A stretch of 64,000 nucleotides of DNA from Mycobacterium avium subsp. avium (GTDB lineage: Bacteria; Actinomycetota; Actinomycetes; Mycobacteriales; Mycobacteriaceae), in assembly GCF_009741445.1 (NCBI RefSeq), contig NZ_CP046507.1:1984001-2048000 (forward strand), read 5' to 3'. A model generated the notes under the pieces. It was given only the letters and a program-made list of their open reading frames with translations. It did not search any database and was not told where the DNA came from. Shown here piece after piece: positions 9,301-21,000 of this stretch. Each line of letters opens with the position of its first letter. Position 1 is the stretch's first letter. The position numbers and the translations under genes were made by a program.

Positions 9301-12300
9301 CCGCGTGTAGCAGTAGTGGGCGTTGCGTGCGGCGCCGTAGGCGCGCAGGCGACGGATGCCCAGCACCAATCCCAGCGCTCCGTCGCCGAGCGCCCGAACA
9401 GCCGGATGAGCTTCGACGGACTGGAAACAGGCGTCCAGCAGCGCAGGGTGCGCGCCGTAAGCGGCTTGCTGCGAGCGGATTTGGCGCGGCAACGCCACCT
9501 CGGCCAGGACGGTGCCGGTCTCGTCGCCGCTATGAACGGCGCCCAGGCCGGCGAACGCGGGACCGTACTGGACGCCGCGTCGGTCCATCCGCCGGCGCAC
9601 CTCGTCGCCGTCATCGTCATGCGGGTGCGCGGTCAGTAGCGCGGACAGGTCGTGGGCGGCCGGCTGCTCGTCCGTTGCGGCACCCAGCACCGCCGACGCG
9701 TGCCGCGCCTGTTCGCCGCCCTGATGCGACTGCACGGTGAAGTGCAGGACCCCCGGCGAGGACACCGACGCCGAGGCGTCGACCGTGGTCTTCTCGTCCA
9801 GCAGCAGCGCCTGCTCGAACCGGATGTCGCGGACCTCGGCCGTCGCGCCCAGCACGGATCGCGCGGCCGCCAAAGCCATCTCGCAGTAGGCGGCCCCCGG
9901 CAGCACCACCACGTTGCGGATCTGGTGGTCGGCGAGCCAGGGCTGGGCGGCGGTGCCGACGTCGGCCTGCCACAGGTGACGCTCGGGTTCCTCCTGCAGG
10001 TGGACGTGCGGGCCGAGCAGCGGATGGACCGCGACGGTGCAGCCGCCATGTGTCGGGGACTCCAGCCCGCCGTCGGTCAACCACAGCCGGCGGTGCGTCC
10101 AGGTCGGCAGCGGCGCGTCCACCAGCCGCCCGGTCGGGTAGAGCACGGAGAAATCGACCGCGGCGCCGGCATTGTGCAGGTCCGCCACAAAGCCGCGTAG
10201 CCCGTGCGGCAGCGCTTGTCCGCGGCGCATGCCGGCCAGGGCGGCCATCGGTATTTCGCGGCTGCGGGCGGTCTGCTCGAGCGCGCGGACGAGCAACGGG
10301 TGCGGCGCCAGTTCGGCGAAGACCCGGTAGCCGTCCTCCAACGCGGCCTGGACGGCCGTGGCGAATCGCACCATGCGGCGCATGTTGTTCGCCCAATAGC
10401 GGGCGTCGCACACCGGCTGCTCGCGCGGGTCGAACAGGGTCGCCGAGTAGTACGGCACCTCGGGTGGCCTCGGGCTGATCTCGGCGAGCGCGTCGGTCAG
10501 GTCGTCCATGATCGGATCGACCTGGGGCGAGTGGAAGGCGACGTCGGTGGGCACCTCGCGGGCCATCACGCCGCGCTCCTGCCAGGCCGTGACCAGGTCG
10601 CGAACCGTCGGGGCGGCGCCGGCGATCACGGTGGACTGCGGTGAGGCCACCACCGCCACCACGACATCGCTGATGCCGCGCGCCGTCAGCTCCGAAAGCA
10701 CTTGCTGTGCAGGCAGTTCCACGGATGCCGTGGCACCGGTACCCGCGACCCGGGACATCAGCCGAGAGCGCCGGCAGATCACCCGCGCCCCGTCCTCCAG
10801 CGACAAGGCGCCGGCGACGACGGCGGCGGCGGCCTCGCCGAGGGAGTGCCCGATCACCGCGCCCGGACGCACCCCGTGGGCTTTCATGGTGGCGGCCAGC
10901 GCGACCTGCATGGTGAACAGCGTCGGCTGGACCCGGTCCTGACCGGTGACGGTCTGCGGCGCCGACATCGCCTCGGCGACCGAGAATCCGGACTCCCGGG
11001 CGATCAACGGTTCGGCCTGCGCGACGGTGGCGGCGAACACCGGTTCGGTGGCCAGCAGGTCGGCGCCCATCGCCGCCCACTGCGAACCCTGACCGGAGAA
11101 CACCCATACCGGCCCCCGGTCGCCCCGTCCGACCGCGGCCGGGTAGGGAGTGTCGCCGTCGGCGACCTCGCGCAGGGCCTCGATGAGTTGGGCCCGGTCG
11201 CCCGCGAGGACGGCGGTGCGCACGGGGCGGTGCACGCGCCGGCGCGCCAGGGTGTAGGCCAGGTCGGGCAGCGCCAGATCGCCGTGTGCGTGCACCCAGT
11301 CGGCCAGCCGGCCGGCGGTGCGGCGCAGTTCGTCGGCCGAGGTGGACGACAGCGGGAACAGCAGCGGCGATTCTGCCGAGATACCTTCGGGTGCAACGGT
11401 TTCGGGAGCAGGCTCGGGTGCTTGTTCCAGGATGGCATGGACATTGGTTCCCGACAGCCCGTAGGACGAGACGGCGGCCCGTCGCGGGTGGCCGCCGTTG
11501 CTGACCCACGGTGTGGTCTGCTGCGGCACAAAGAGTTTGGTGTCGATGCGGGCCAGGTCGTCGGGCAGCTGGGTGAAGTGCAGGTTCCGGGGAACCACGC
11601 CGTGCTGCAGCGCGAGGATCGCCTTCATCATCCCGAGTGCTCCGGAGGCTGCCTGCGCATGGCCGAAGTTGGTCTTCACCGACGCCAGCGCGCAGGGGCC
11701 GTCGATGCCGTAGACCTCAGCCAGGCTGGCGTATTCGATCGGGTCGCCCACCGGGGTGCCGGGGCCGTGCGCCTCGACCATGCCGACCGTGCCGGCATCC
11801 ACGCCCGCGGCGGCCAACGCCGCCCGGTACACCGCGGTCTGCGCGGTCTTGGACGGGGTGGCGATGTTCACGGTGTGACCGTCCTGATTGGCGGCCGTGC
11901 CGCGCACCACCGCCAGGATCCGATCACCGTCTCGGAGCGCGTCGTTCAGCCGCTTGAGGAGCAGCATGACGCTGCCCTCGCCGCCCACGAACCCGTCGGC
12001 CGCGACGTCGAAGGCGTGGCAGCGTCCGGTGGGCGACAGCATGCCCTCGGCCGACCCGGCGGAGAACTTGCGCGGGTCCAACGCCAGGGTGGCGCCGCCG
12101 GCCAGGGCGAGATCGCTTTCGCCCTCGTGCAGGCTTCGGCAGGCCAGGTGGATGGCGGTCAGGCCGGACGAACACGCGGTGTCCACCGTCAGTGCGGGAC
12201 CGTGGACGCCCAGAGCGTAGGCGATGCGCCCGGAAGCCAGGCTGAAGTTGCTCCCGGAGAAGCCATAGGCGCCTTCCACGGAGCGGGTGTCGGCGGCCAG

Positions 12301-12768
12301 CAATTGGTAGTCGCCGTGCGTCAACCCGATGAACACCCCGGTGCGGGAGTCGGCGACGCGCTCCTCGGTGAGACCGGCGTGTTCCATTGCCTCCCATGAG
12401 GTCTCCAGCAGCAAGCGGTGTTGCGGGTCCATCGCGGTCGCTTCCCGCTCGTTGATCCCGAAGAACTCGGGGTCGAAGCCGGCGACGTCGTCGATGAATG
12501 CGCCCCAGCGCGATACCGACCGGCCCGGCACACCCGGCTCGGGGTCGTAGTATTCGTCGGCGTCCCAGCGGTCGGGCGGGATTTCGGTGACGAAGTCGTC
12601 GCCGCGCAACAATGCCTCCCACAACCGCTCCGGGGAGTCGACGGCTCCGGGTAGCCGGCAGGCCATGCCGATCACGGCGACCGGAACCACGGGTGTGGTG
12701 CGGATCGGGGGGGACGAATCGGTGGAAGGCGAGCGCTGAATAACGTCGTCGATCGGGTAGGTAGTCAC
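6394..12768 (-). CDS. Highly reducing type I PKS, MAS/Pks2-like (KS-AT-DH-ER-KR-ACP)
   Basis: A 2124-residue single-module iterative-type synthase of the mycocerosic acid synthase size. Approximate active sites: KS Cys in DTACSSG at 196 with EAHGPGTP at 333; AT Ser in GHSLGE at 641 with the specificity motif [19 protein letters not shown] at 949; ER GGVGQAA at 1573; [11 protein letters not shown] at 1778 with GAYAAAN downstream; [11 protein letters not shown] at 2071. All domains look intact. The partner FAAL in the same operon would supply the starter acyl chain, and the product could be handed to the first condensation domain of the NRPS. MAS enzymes use methylmalonyl-CoA; the AT motif here leaves malonyl-CoA possible. 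Confidence 0.93.
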   Translation of the reverse strand: MTTYPIDDVIQRSPSTDSSPPIRTTPVVPVAVIGMACRLPGAVDSPERLWEALLRGDDFVTEIPPDRWDADEYYDPEPGVPGRSVSRWGAFIDDVAGFDPEFFGINEREATAMDPQHRLLLETSWEAMEHAGLTEERVADSRTGVFIGLTHGDYQLLAADTRSVEGAYGFSGSNFSLASGRIAYALGVHGPALTVDTACSSGLTAIHLACRSLHEGESDLALAGGATLALDPRKFSAGSAEGMLSPTGRCHAFDVAADGFVGGEGSVMLLLKRLNDALRDGDRILAVVRGTAANQDGHTVNIATPSKTAQTAVYRAALAAAGVDAGTVGMVEAHGPGTPVGDPIEYASLAEVYGIDGPCALASVKTNFGHAQAASGALGMMKAILALQHGVVPRNLHFTQLPDDLARIDTKLFVPQQTTPWVSNGGHPRRAAVSSYGLSGTNVHAILEQAPEPAPETVAPEGISAESPLLFPLSSTSADELRRTAGRLADWVHAHGDLALPDLAYTLARRRVHRPVRTAVLAGDRAQLIEALREVADGDTPYPAAVGRGDRGPVWVFSGQGSQWAAMGADLLATEPVFAATVAQAEPLIARESGFSVAEAMSAPQTVTGQDRVQPTLFTMQVALAATMKAHGVRPGAVIGHSLGEAAAAVVAGALSLEDGARVICRRSRLMSRVAGTGATASVELPAQQVLSELTARGISDVVVAVVASPQSTVIAGAAPTVRDLVTAWQERGVMAREVPTDVAFHSPQVDPIMDDLTDALAEISPRPPEVPYYSATLFDPREQPVCDARYWANNMRRMVRFATAVQAALEDGYRVFAELAPHPLLVRALEQTARSREIPMAALAGMRRGQALPHGLRGFVADLHNAGAAVDFSVLYPTGRLVDAPLPTWTHRRLWLTDGGLESPTHGGCTVAVHPLLGPHVHLQEEPERHLWQADVGTAAQPWLADHQIRNVVVLPGAAYCEMALAAARSVLGATAEVRDIRFEQALLLDEKTTVDASASVSSPGVLHFTVQSHQGGEQARHASAVLGAATDEQPAAHDLSALLTAHPHDDDGDEVRRRMDRRGVQYGPAFAGLGAVHSGDETGTVLAEVALPRQIRSQQAAYGAHPALLDACFQSVEAHPAVRALGDGALGLVLGIRRLRAYGAARNAHYCYTRVTKADTSGVEADIDVLDEHGAVLLAVQGLRVGTSASESGTRDRVLTERLLNIEWRQRELPEPEHADAASWLLIGTTATADVLASTLADTLKNHGAQCTTMAWPQQADHTAHAEQLRNQWRGDGFTGVVVLTGPKNGDNDQESALLSRDHVQHLVRIARELTDLPGEPPRLYVVTRNAQTVLPNDVPNLGQAGLRGLVRVIGMEHPQLGAGQIDVDESTDAQALARQLLAGSEEDETAWRDGAWYTARLCPAPLLPEERHTAVANHECDGMRLQIRTPGDLESLELVACDRIPPGPGQIEVAVSASSINFADVLVAFGRYPAFEGRLPELGTDFAGVVTAVGPDVTDHKVGDHVGGLSANGCWGTFLTCDARLAVTLPPGLADDQAAAVTTAHATAYYGLHELARIGAGDRVLIHSATGGVGQAAIAIARAAGAEIFATAGSEQRRQLLRDMGIEHVYDSRTVEFADLIRHDTDGYGVDIVLNSVTGAAQRAGIELLAFGGRFVEIGKRDIYGDTRLGLLPFRRNLTFYALDLALMSFSHPDRLRGLLRTVYRLTADGALPMPESTHYPLADAASAIRVMSAAQHTGKLVLDVPHAGHSRVVVPPAQVRAFRSDGAYIVTGGLGGLGLFSAEKMASPGSRAGCGRIVLCSRALPNPKALATLERIRQMGADIVVERGDIAEAGTAQRLLDVATATGLPVRGVLHLAAVIEDATLANITDELIERDWAAKVYGAWNLHCALQESGAEQSLDWFCSFSSAAALVGSPGQGAYAAANSWLDAFTRWRRARGLKATAIAWGAWAQIGRGAALADSADVAITPDEGAYAFEALLRHDRACTGYAPITGTPWLTAFAQRSPFAEAFRANGQSATGTSKLRAELEELPPEEWSTRLRRLISDQVSLILRRNVDPDRPLPEYGLDSLGGLELLTRIQTETGIRVSPADIAAIGTIRGLADLLRDKLTPAGAAQAERV

Positions 12769-13018
12769 CAGTCCTCCAGAGTTCGCTGTGGCAAGAGCCG
12801 AACGGTGCGGTGCACTAGCTGTTGCGGACCGGGCGCCCGAAAACGGTCTCGGCGAAGTGCATGACCCCGAGCGTCGTGCGTTTCAATCCCGTTGTCAGGT
12901 TTATCAAGTCGGTAGCGTAGTCAGGGGCCGCACATAGAGTGGTCGGCGCAAACCGACCGAGTGGTGGCGGTGTCCGCGGCAGAAACTTACGCATCCGAAG
13001 ACCGGCGGGACGGATCGG

Positions 13019-13039
13019 AACACGTTCTGCGAACGTGTT
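13019..13039. promoter_or_regulatory. Perfect 9-3-9 palindrome upstream of the PKS gene
   Basis: AACACGTTC, TGC, GAACGTGTT forms a perfect inverted repeat, 250 bases before the PKS start in the 309-base gap between exporter and PKS. Each arm contains an AACNNGTT box, the core of TetR-family sites such as that of KstR, although the outer T and A of the KstR consensus are absent. On the plus strand it is followed by a T run (GTTTTTCG), so a terminator is an alternative. The rest of the gap holds only a weak 59-codon minus-strand frame (12815-12994) with no ribosome site. Confidence 0.4.
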
Positions 13040-13077
13040 TTTCGCCGATGCCGATTGCTTCGGCCGGTCCCGGGCGG

Positions 13078-14559
13078 CTACAACTCCCCCGCGTCGACGG
13101 CCTTCTTGACTTCCTGGGCGCGGGCCACCTGGGCTGCGGTGTACCCGATCAGCAGGGTCACCCCACCGAGCAGCGCGACGACCCCGGCCAGCCACAGCAG
13201 GCCGTAGGTGTAACCGCGATCGAGCGCATGCAGCTGGGCGGCGTTCATGGACTTCACCGGACCCAGCGTGCCGCCCAGGCGCAGCGCGTGCGACGTGATC
13301 GCCACCTGCACGACGACCAGCACCAGCGGGCCGCCCAGGGTCTGCAGCATCACCGCGATCGCGGAGGTCGGCCCGATCCGGTCGACGTCGACGCTGGCGA
13401 TCACCGACAGCGTGAGCGTGACGAAGACCGCGCCGATGCCGATAGCGCAAACGATCAGGGGCACAACGAGATTCGGGAAGTAGGGCATGCCGCGATTGAA
13501 GGTCGAGCCGTACAGCGTCGCGCCCAGAATCAGGCCGCCACTGGCGATCACCACCACCCGTGGCGGGAACCACGTCACCAGCTTCGACGCCACGCCCACC
13601 CCGATGGCCATCGCGAGGCCGAACGGGATGAAGGCGACGCCGGCGCGCAGCGGACTGTAGCCCATCATGGTCTGCACATACAGTCCGACCAGCACGGTGA
13701 GCGTGAAAAACACCCCGCCGGCAAGGAACATGGCCGCGAACGCGGCCAACCGGTTGCGGTCCAAGAACAGGTTGAACGGCACGATGGGGTTTTCGGCGGT
13801 GCGCTCCACCACGACGAACGCGACGAAAGCGGCCAGCGCCACCACGCCCGACCCGATCGTGATGGGCGAGCGCCATCCCGCCTCCGGGCCCATCGAAATG
13901 CCGAACACGGCGGCCGTTCCGGTCACGGTGGCCAGCACCGCCCCGGTGACGTCGAGCTTGATCCGCTCCGTCTGGGTTTCCTGTCGAGTGATGAGGACGA
14001 GGTAGATCACCGCCAGCCCGATCGGTACGTTCACCAAAAACGCCAGCCGCCACGACACGTCGGTGAGGGCCCCGCCTACCACCAGGCCCAGCACTCCGCC
14101 GAGACCGGTCATCGCGCCGAACACCGCCGTCGCGGCATTGCGCGCCGACCCCCGCGGAAAGGTGGTCGCTATCAGCGCCAAGTTGGTCGGCGCGATGATC
14201 GCGGCGGCCGCACCGTGCAGCAGCCGTGCCGCTATCAACGTGCCGCCGGCCCAGGCGATGCCGCACAAGCCCGAGGCGAAAGTGAACAGCGCGACCCCGA
14301 CGAGGAAAGCGGCGCGCTTGCGGCCGATGGTGTCGCCCAGCCTGCCACCCAACAGCATCAGGCCACCGAAGGTCAGCATGTAGGCGGTGATCACCCAGCT
14401 CCGCGCCGCATCCGACAGGCCCATTTCGTTCTGGATCTTCGGCAGCGCGAAGACCGCGACGGGACCGTCCATCGCCACCATCAGCTGCATGCCGCCGATC
14501 GCGACGATCACGGCGACGAACTGGCGAGACCACAGCCGCGTGGTCGGCGCTACGGACAT
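13078..14559 (-). CDS. MFS drug/metabolite exporter, DHA2 (14-TM) family
   Basis: A 493-residue membrane transporter of the EmrB/QacA type. It has about 14 hydrophobic helices, the motif-A loop GGRLGDTIGRKR between helices 2 and 3, and the motif-C-like GLGGVLGLVVGGAL in helix 5. It would export a small molecule by proton exchange, here probably the NRPS/PKS product. The ATG at 14559 gives MSVAPTTRLW. A TTG at 14565 is also in frame and would overlap the NRPS stop as TTGA, so the two genes are translationally coupled either way. Confidence 0.88.
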   Translation of the reverse strand: MSVAPTTRLWSRQFVAVIVAIGGMQLMVAMDGPVAVFALPKIQNEMGLSDAARSWVITAYMLTFGGLMLLGGRLGDTIGRKRAAFLVGVALFTFASGLCGIAWAGGTLIAARLLHGAAAAIIAPTNLALIATTFPRGSARNAATAVFGAMTGLGGVLGLVVGGALTDVSWRLAFLVNVPIGLAVIYLVLITRQETQTERIKLDVTGAVLATVTGTAAVFGISMGPEAGWRSPITIGSGVVALAAFVAFVVVERTAENPIVPFNLFLDRNRLAAFAAMFLAGGVFFTLTVLVGLYVQTMMGYSPLRAGVAFIPFGLAMAIGVGVASKLVTWFPPRVVVIASGGLILGATLYGSTFNRGMPYFPNLVVPLIVCAIGIGAVFVTLTLSVIASVDVDRIGPTSAIAVMLQTLGGPLVLVVVQVAITSHALRLGGTLGPVKSMNAAQLHALDRGYTYGLLWLAGVVALLGGVTLLIGYTAAQVARAQEVKKAVDAGEL

Positions 14560-14561
14560 CG

Positions 14562-16529
14562 TCAACCGCCACCCTCGAGGACAACCTTGAGTTGCTGGCC
14601 GTACTGGATCAGCGACTCAGTACTCATCATTTGCTGATGCGTACAGTCGACCGGGTAGCTGCTGATTTCGCCGGTGACATACGGTCGCCAGCTTCGCAGC
14701 GACGACGAGTTCTGGTCGCCCTCCTCCCGCGCGGCGGCGAACAACTTCACATCACCATCGAAGACGCCCGGTTCGTGCGCTCTGGCCAACGCGAGGTTCG
14801 TATTGTCGTTGCGGACAATCGAATCGAGCAACGGCTTGTAGCGCGGTAGCTCTTCGATCCCTCGTTCGCGAAGCAGTTTTTCGGCCCGCTCGTAGGTAAG
14901 CGGCTCATCGCCCTCGGGAACCTGTATGCCACAGAACCGCAGGACTTCGTTCAGTGCCTGCTCGACTAAGACATCGCTGTTCAGGGCGTCGCTGCTGGGG
15001 ATGACCAGTAGGGCGTCGAGCAGGATGAGATGCCGGACCGGACAGCCGCGTCGCTGCAACTCGATGGCGATCTCATGGGCGACGACGCCGCCGAAGGACC
15101 AGCCGAGGAGGTTGTAGGGCCCGGTGGGATCAACGCCCTGGATCCGGTCGGCATAGTTTTTCGCCATGTCGCGGATTGACGCCGGTTCGGCCTCGCCTCG
15201 CTGCAGGGATTGCTGAATCCCGATGATGGGGCAGCCCAGGTAATTACCGAGAGCGTGATACGGCCAGCTCAGCCCGCTCGCGGGATGAATGCAGAACAGC
15301 GGAGCGCCGGTGCCCTCCTTGAGGAACTCGACGGGGACGATTTCCACCTGGTTTTCCACCTCGTTGGCGCCCTGGCCCAGCTGCCGGCACAACCCTCTGA
15401 CGGACGGTGCGTGGAACAACGTGCGGACCGCGAGGCCGGCGTCCAAGGTTTTGTTGATGGCGGCGATGACCCGCATCGCCGAGAGCGAATCCCCGCCCAG
15501 GTCGAAGAAGGAGTCGTCGACCCCGACCCGCTCGAGCCCGAGCACCTGGGCGTAGATCCCGGCCACTGCCTCCTCGGTGGGAGTAGCTGGGGCGCAGTAC
15601 TTTTCGCGCTCGATGTACTCGGGCGCCGGCAGGGCCCGGGCATTCAGTTTGCCGTTGACCGTCAACGGCAACGCGTCGAGCACCACCACCGCCGCCGGCA
15701 CCATGTAGGCCGGCAGCCGCTGACCCAGCCGGGCCCGAATATCGGCCGGGTCAGCGGCTCCGGTGACTGATTCGGTGACATAGCCCACCAGGCGTTTGTC
15801 GCCGGGGCGGTCCTCGCGGGCGATCACCGCCGCCTGCTTGATACCGTCCAAACCGGCTAGCGCCGAACGGATTTCGCCCAGTTCGATGCGGTACCCGCGG
15901 ATCTTGACCTGCTCATCGGCCCGACCCAGATACCGCAGCTGCCCATCGGCGCCCCACCGCACCAAATCCCCGGTGCGATACATCCGCGTCCCCGACTCGC
16001 CGAAGGGACAGGCCACAAAACGAGATGCGGTCAGCCCCGCCCGGCGCACGTATCCGACCCCGACGCCGGTACCGGCCACATACAACTCGCCGACCACGCC
16101 GGCCGGCACCGGGCGCAACCACTGATCCAGCACAAAGAAGGCCGCCCCGGGCACGGGTGACCCGATCGGCACGGCGTCCGACCCGGTCGACCCCGTCGTT
16201 AACGGCGCACTCAAGGCCACCCACATCGTCGTCTCGGTGGGGCCGTATTCATTGATCATCACGCGTCCGGGCCCCCACCTCTCGACCAGTTCGGACGGGC
16301 AGGCCTCGCCGCCGACCAGCAGGGTCACCGACTCCAACCCCTGCGGCGACAGCGTCCCCGCTGCCGAGGGGGTTTGGCAGAGGACGGTGACCTTTTCGTC
16401 AATCAGCAAGGCGTGCAAGTCGTCCGGGGATGCCGCCACCTCCTCGGGCACCACCACCAGCCGCCCACCGTGCAGCAGCGCGCCGTAGATCTCCCAGCCC
16501 GAGATGTCGAAGCTGTAGGAGTGCCACTG
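14562..16529 (-). pseudogene. NRPS, 3' fragment: second A domain (C-terminal part), T and thioesterase
   Basis: This is the part of the NRPS frame after the in-frame TAG at 16530-16532, in the same reading phase. It encodes the rest of the adenylation domain ([53 protein letters not shown]). A carrier domain follows ([12 protein letters not shown], phosphopantetheine Ser near 15482), then a type I thioesterase with GWSFGG near 15097 and a late His in DCTHQQM. A hand-derived binding code is D-I-W-C-L-G-E-M-W-K, which I cannot assign to an amino acid. The first ATG after the stop is at 16457, so a separate start would give an incomplete A domain. Confidence 0.85.
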
Positions 16530-18002
16530 CTACCACACCTGCCCGGGCCGCGCCAAATCCGGGGCAAGGGAACCGAGCAGCTCGGTTACGTTGTTGTGGG
16601 TGATGGCAACGCCTTTGGGGACACCGGTGGTGCCGGAGGTGTAGATCAGGTAGGCGATATCGTCCGGATCCGGCACCGGCAGCGCCGTGTGCGGGTAGCT
16701 GTCAATACGGGGATCCGCGATGTCGATGATCGGGAGGCCGCATCCGTCCAGTCGCTCGGCGAGCTCAGTGGTGGTGATCGCGGCGATCGGTGCGGCATCG
16801 GCAACCATGAACTCGATGCGCGCGGTCGGGTGGGCCGGGTCGATCGGCAGATAGGCCGCCCCGGTTTTGAGCACCGCCAGTACAGCGACGACGGCCTCCG
16901 CGCGACGGTTGAACAGCAGCGCCACGGATTCGCCCGGGCCGGCGCCCGCCTCGATCAACAAGTGCGCCAACCGGTTCGACGCCTCGTCGAGCTGCCGGTA
17001 GGTCATCGAGTGACCGGCGCAGCGGGTCGCCACGGCCTGCGGGGCGCGGATGACCTGATCGGCGAACATCGCCGGGATGGACACCCGCGCCGCTGGTTGC
17101 GTCAACGCCTCCCGGTTTCCGATCTCGTCGAGGTAGATGTGCTCATCGGTATCCATCAGGTCCACCGACGACAACCGCTGACCGGGATCGGCGGTCATCG
17201 CCGCCAGCACCCGCTCCAACCGCTGGATCAGCGTCTGGATGCTTTCCGGGTCGAACACGTCGGTGCGAAACTCCACCGAACCGCCGATCCCGGCGGGCTC
17301 ACCGGACTCGGTGAAACGTTCGGACAGCGTGAATGTCAGATCCGTGCGCGCCGACTGGGTATCCAGCGGCAGCCGGGTGACTCGAAGGTCGCCGACGGCC
17401 AACCCGGCCGCCGAGGCGTCATCCAGGCCGGTGAAGTTCTGCCAGGCCAACAGCACCTGTACCAGCGGGTGATGGGCCAGGCTGCGGGTGGGGTTGAGCC
17501 GTTCCACCAGTACCTCGAAGGGCACGTCTTGGTGGTCGTAGGCGGCCAGGCTGCGCGCGCGCACCTGAGCCAGCGATTCGGTGAAGCTGGGATCGCCGGC
17601 CAGGTCGACTCGCAGCACCAGGGTGTTGACGAAGAATCCCACCAACTCGTCGAGCGCCGGCTCACGCCGCCCGGCGATGGCGAATCCAGTCGCGAGATCG
17701 CGGCTGGCGCTGAGTTTGGCCAGCAGGACGGCCAGGGCGGCCTGGATCACCATGAAGCTGGTGGCGTTGTGCTCGCGGGCCACCGTGCGTACCCGCTGCT
17801 GCAGCTCGGCCGGCCAGTCGACGAGCATGCTGGCGCCGCGGTAGTCGGCCAGCGGCGGATAGGGTCGGTCGGTGGGCAACGCCAGCCGCTCGGGCAACCC
17901 GGCCAACTGCTGCTCCCAATACGCCAGCTGCGCAGCGATCGGGCTGTCGCTATCGGTGACGTCGCCCAGCTGCGCGCGCTGCCACAGGGTGTAGTCGGCG
18001 TA
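16530..18002 (-). pseudogene. NRPS, middle fragment: second C domain (rest) and second A domain (N-terminal part)
   Basis: The frame resumes after a phase change at 18003-18004 with the typical [14 protein letters not shown] of a condensation domain. It continues through DLATGFAIAGRR, VGFFVNTLVLRVDL and DHQDVPFEVLVERL, then enters the adenylation domain ([19 protein letters not shown] [35 protein letters not shown]). It ends at TAG 16530-16532 in [16 protein letters not shown], where other A domains have an ordinary residue. Coding continues immediately in the same frame. The fragment has no start codon of its own at the right place. Confidence 0.85.
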
Positions 18003-18004
18003 CT

Positions 18005-21000
18005 CTGCACCGGCAACGGAGCCCAGCCCGGTGCATGCCCGGCACACCGGCTGGCATAGGCCATGCCCAGATCGGCCACCAGCGGGGCCATCGACAAACC
18101 ATCGGCGGCGATGTGGTGCAGCACGGCCACCAGCACATGCTCATCGTCGGCGATCCGGAAAAGCCTTGCCCGCAGCGGGATCTCGGTGGCCAGATCGAAC
18201 GAGTGGCGGACTGTGGCCTCGATGGTCTGCTGTAGCCGGTCCGTCGGCCAGCCGCTGGCATCGACGACCTGCCAGCCGAAGTCGGCCCGCTCGGCCGGGA
18301 TCACCACCTGCTCGGGTATCCCGTCGACGGCCGGGAATAGGGTGCGCAGGGTTTCCTGGCGGGCCACCACATCGGCCAGGGCCGTCCCCAACGCGTCGGC
18401 GTCTAGCCGTCCGGTCAGCCGCAACGCGGCAGCCATGTTGTAGATCGGCGAGGGCCCGAGCAGTTGGTCGATGAACCACAACCGCTGCTGGGCGAACGAC
18501 AACGGCACCACCGCCGGCCGCTCCACGGCCACCAACGGTTGCCGCCGGCCCCGGTCGCCGCTGACGCGCTGCGCCAACTGGGTAACGGTGGGCGCCTCGA
18601 ACACGGTGCGCACCGAAAGGTCGGCATTCAGCGTGGTTTCGATCGCGGCGATCACCCGCATCGCCAACAACGAGTCGCCGCCCAGGTCGAAGAACGAGTC
18701 GTCCACGCCGACCCGGTCCAGCCCCAGCACGTCGGCGAATACGCCGGCCAGGATTTCCTCGACCGGACTGGCGGGTGCACGGTAGTCGGCGTTCTGGAAT
18801 TCGGGTGCGGGCAGGGCGCGGGTGTCGAGTTTGCCGTTCGCGGTCAGTGGCAGCGTTTCCAGCACGACCACCGCGGCCGGCACCATGTATTCGGGCAGCC
18901 GCTTCGCCAGCCGGGCGCGGATCTCGGCGGGGTCGGCGGTTGCGGTGGCTGATTCGGTGACGTAGGCGACCAGTCGTTTGTCGCCGGGGCGGTCCTCGCG
19001 GGCGATCACCGCCGCCTGCTCCACACCGTCCAAATCCACTAGCGCCGAGCGGATTTCGCCCAGCTCGATGCGGTAGCCGCGGATCTTGACCTGCTCATCG
19101 GCCCGCCCCAGATAATCCAGCTGCCCGTCGGCACGCCAACGCACCAAATCCCCGGTGCGATACATGCGTGTCGCGGGCGCTCCGAACGGGCAGGCCACGA
19201 AACGTGACCCGGTCAGTGACGGCCGGCCCAGGTATCCACATGCCACGCCACGACCGGCCACGTACAGCTCGCCGACCACCCCCGCCGGCACCGGCTGTAG
19301 CCACCGATCGAGGACGAACAACGCCGCCCCGGGGACGGGTGAGCCGATGGGCACCACACCCGAGCCCGCCGATCCTGGCTTTAGTGGTGCGCTGATGGCC
19401 ACGCACATGGTGGTCTCTGTCGGCCCGTAGGCGTTGACCATCACCCGACCCGGCGCCCACCGATCCACCACCTCCACCGGACACGCCTCACCGACCACCA
19501 CCACGGCCACCGACTCCAACCCGTCAGCCGGCAATGCCGCCACCGCCGAGGGGGTCTGGGTCAACACGCTGACCTGTTCGGCCACCAACATGCCGTGCAG
19601 CTGCTGCGGAGAAACGGTCACCGACTCCGGCACCACCACCAACCGCCCACCGCGCACCAGCGCGCCGAAAATCTCCCACACCGACACGTCGAACGCCAAC
19701 GAATGACACAACGCCCACACGCCCGGGGCCGGCAACCCCGCATCCAACGCCCCCAACAGCTGGGTCACGTTGCGGTGAGTGACCGCAACGCCTTTGGGCA
19801 CACCCGTGGTGCCCGACGTGTAAATCAGGTAGGCGACATCGTCAGGGGCCGGCCCCGGTGGTGCCGTGCCGGGATAGGCCTCCACCACCACGGTGACAGC
19901 GGGATCGTCGACGTCGATGACCACCACGTCATACCCGCCCAACCGCTCCGCCAGCCCGGTGCCGGTGATCGCGGCGATCGGCGCGGCATCGGCCAACACA
20001 AACCCGACCCGCTCGTCCGGCACGCCCGGGTCGATCGGCAGATACGCCGCCCCCGTCTTGAGCACCGCCAACATCGCCACGACCGCATCGACCGACCGCG
20101 AAAACAGCAGCGCCACACGCTCACCCGGGCCCACCCCGCGAGCCACCAGCAGATGCGCCAACCGATTCGACGCCTCATCCAGCTGCCGATAGCTCACCGA
20201 ACGGCCGCCAAAACTCACCGCCACCGCATCCGGCGTCCCGGCCACATGCGCGGCAAACAAATCCGGAATCGACACCGAAACACCCCGCGGGCCAGCCAAA
20301 ACCGCCTTGTTACCAAGCTCATCCAACCGCACCCGCTCACCCACACCCAGCACATCCACCGACGACAACCGCCGCCCCGGATCAGCCGTCATCGCCACCA
20401 ACACCCGCTCCAACCGCCCGACCACATCGTGGACGTCACAATCAGAAAGCCATTGCCCGGCGCCACCGAATCCACCCGTTGTCGCGCCGGGCTGCATGCC
20501 GAGGAATAGCCGATCGTGGTCGCTGAAGAAGTCCAGTCCAAGCTGGTCGACGAGGTTGGTGTGGGTCAGGGTTCCCGAAACCCTGGCACCGGCGATGTTG
20601 GCCAGGTTTGTCGTCGGAATGAAATTGAGAATTACCCGATTTGACGTCTGCGTGGACCCGCGACGCTTGTTCTCGATGGTGTGCACCGGGAACCGCTGAT
20701 GTTGGAGCGCTTCTCCCAGCCGTGTGTCGACATGCTCACAAAAACTCGCGACCGACGAGCCCGGCGAAGCTTTCAGGACCAGGGGGACGAATCCGGTAAT
20801 CATTCCGGGCACCGTCTGCGCTTCCGGACGCACCCGCCTACTCACCGGAAACTCGAACACGATCTCCGAATTTTCCAGGTCGCACCCGCCCACCAGCAGC
20901 GCGCACGCCGCGGCCAGCACCGACGAGCGACGCACCCCCAGCTCCTGTGACAACTTCTGTATCCCGGCGACGGCGACCGGGTCCAACTCAATCGGCGCGG

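Noticed and set aside
10702..12399. Long plus-strand frame (565 codons) inside the PKS
   Set aside because: It mirrors the PKS codons on the opposite strand, is rich in Arg, Gly and His, and has no domain. Such antisense frames are normal in high-GC DNA. The same applies to the long frames at 31861-33465, 36386-38449, 44492-46498 and 51338-53137.
15600..20300. Repeated DNA tracts about 3 kb apart
   Set aside because: These are the two homologous adenylation and carrier domains of the NRPS, which share long similar stretches. They are not a mobile repeat.
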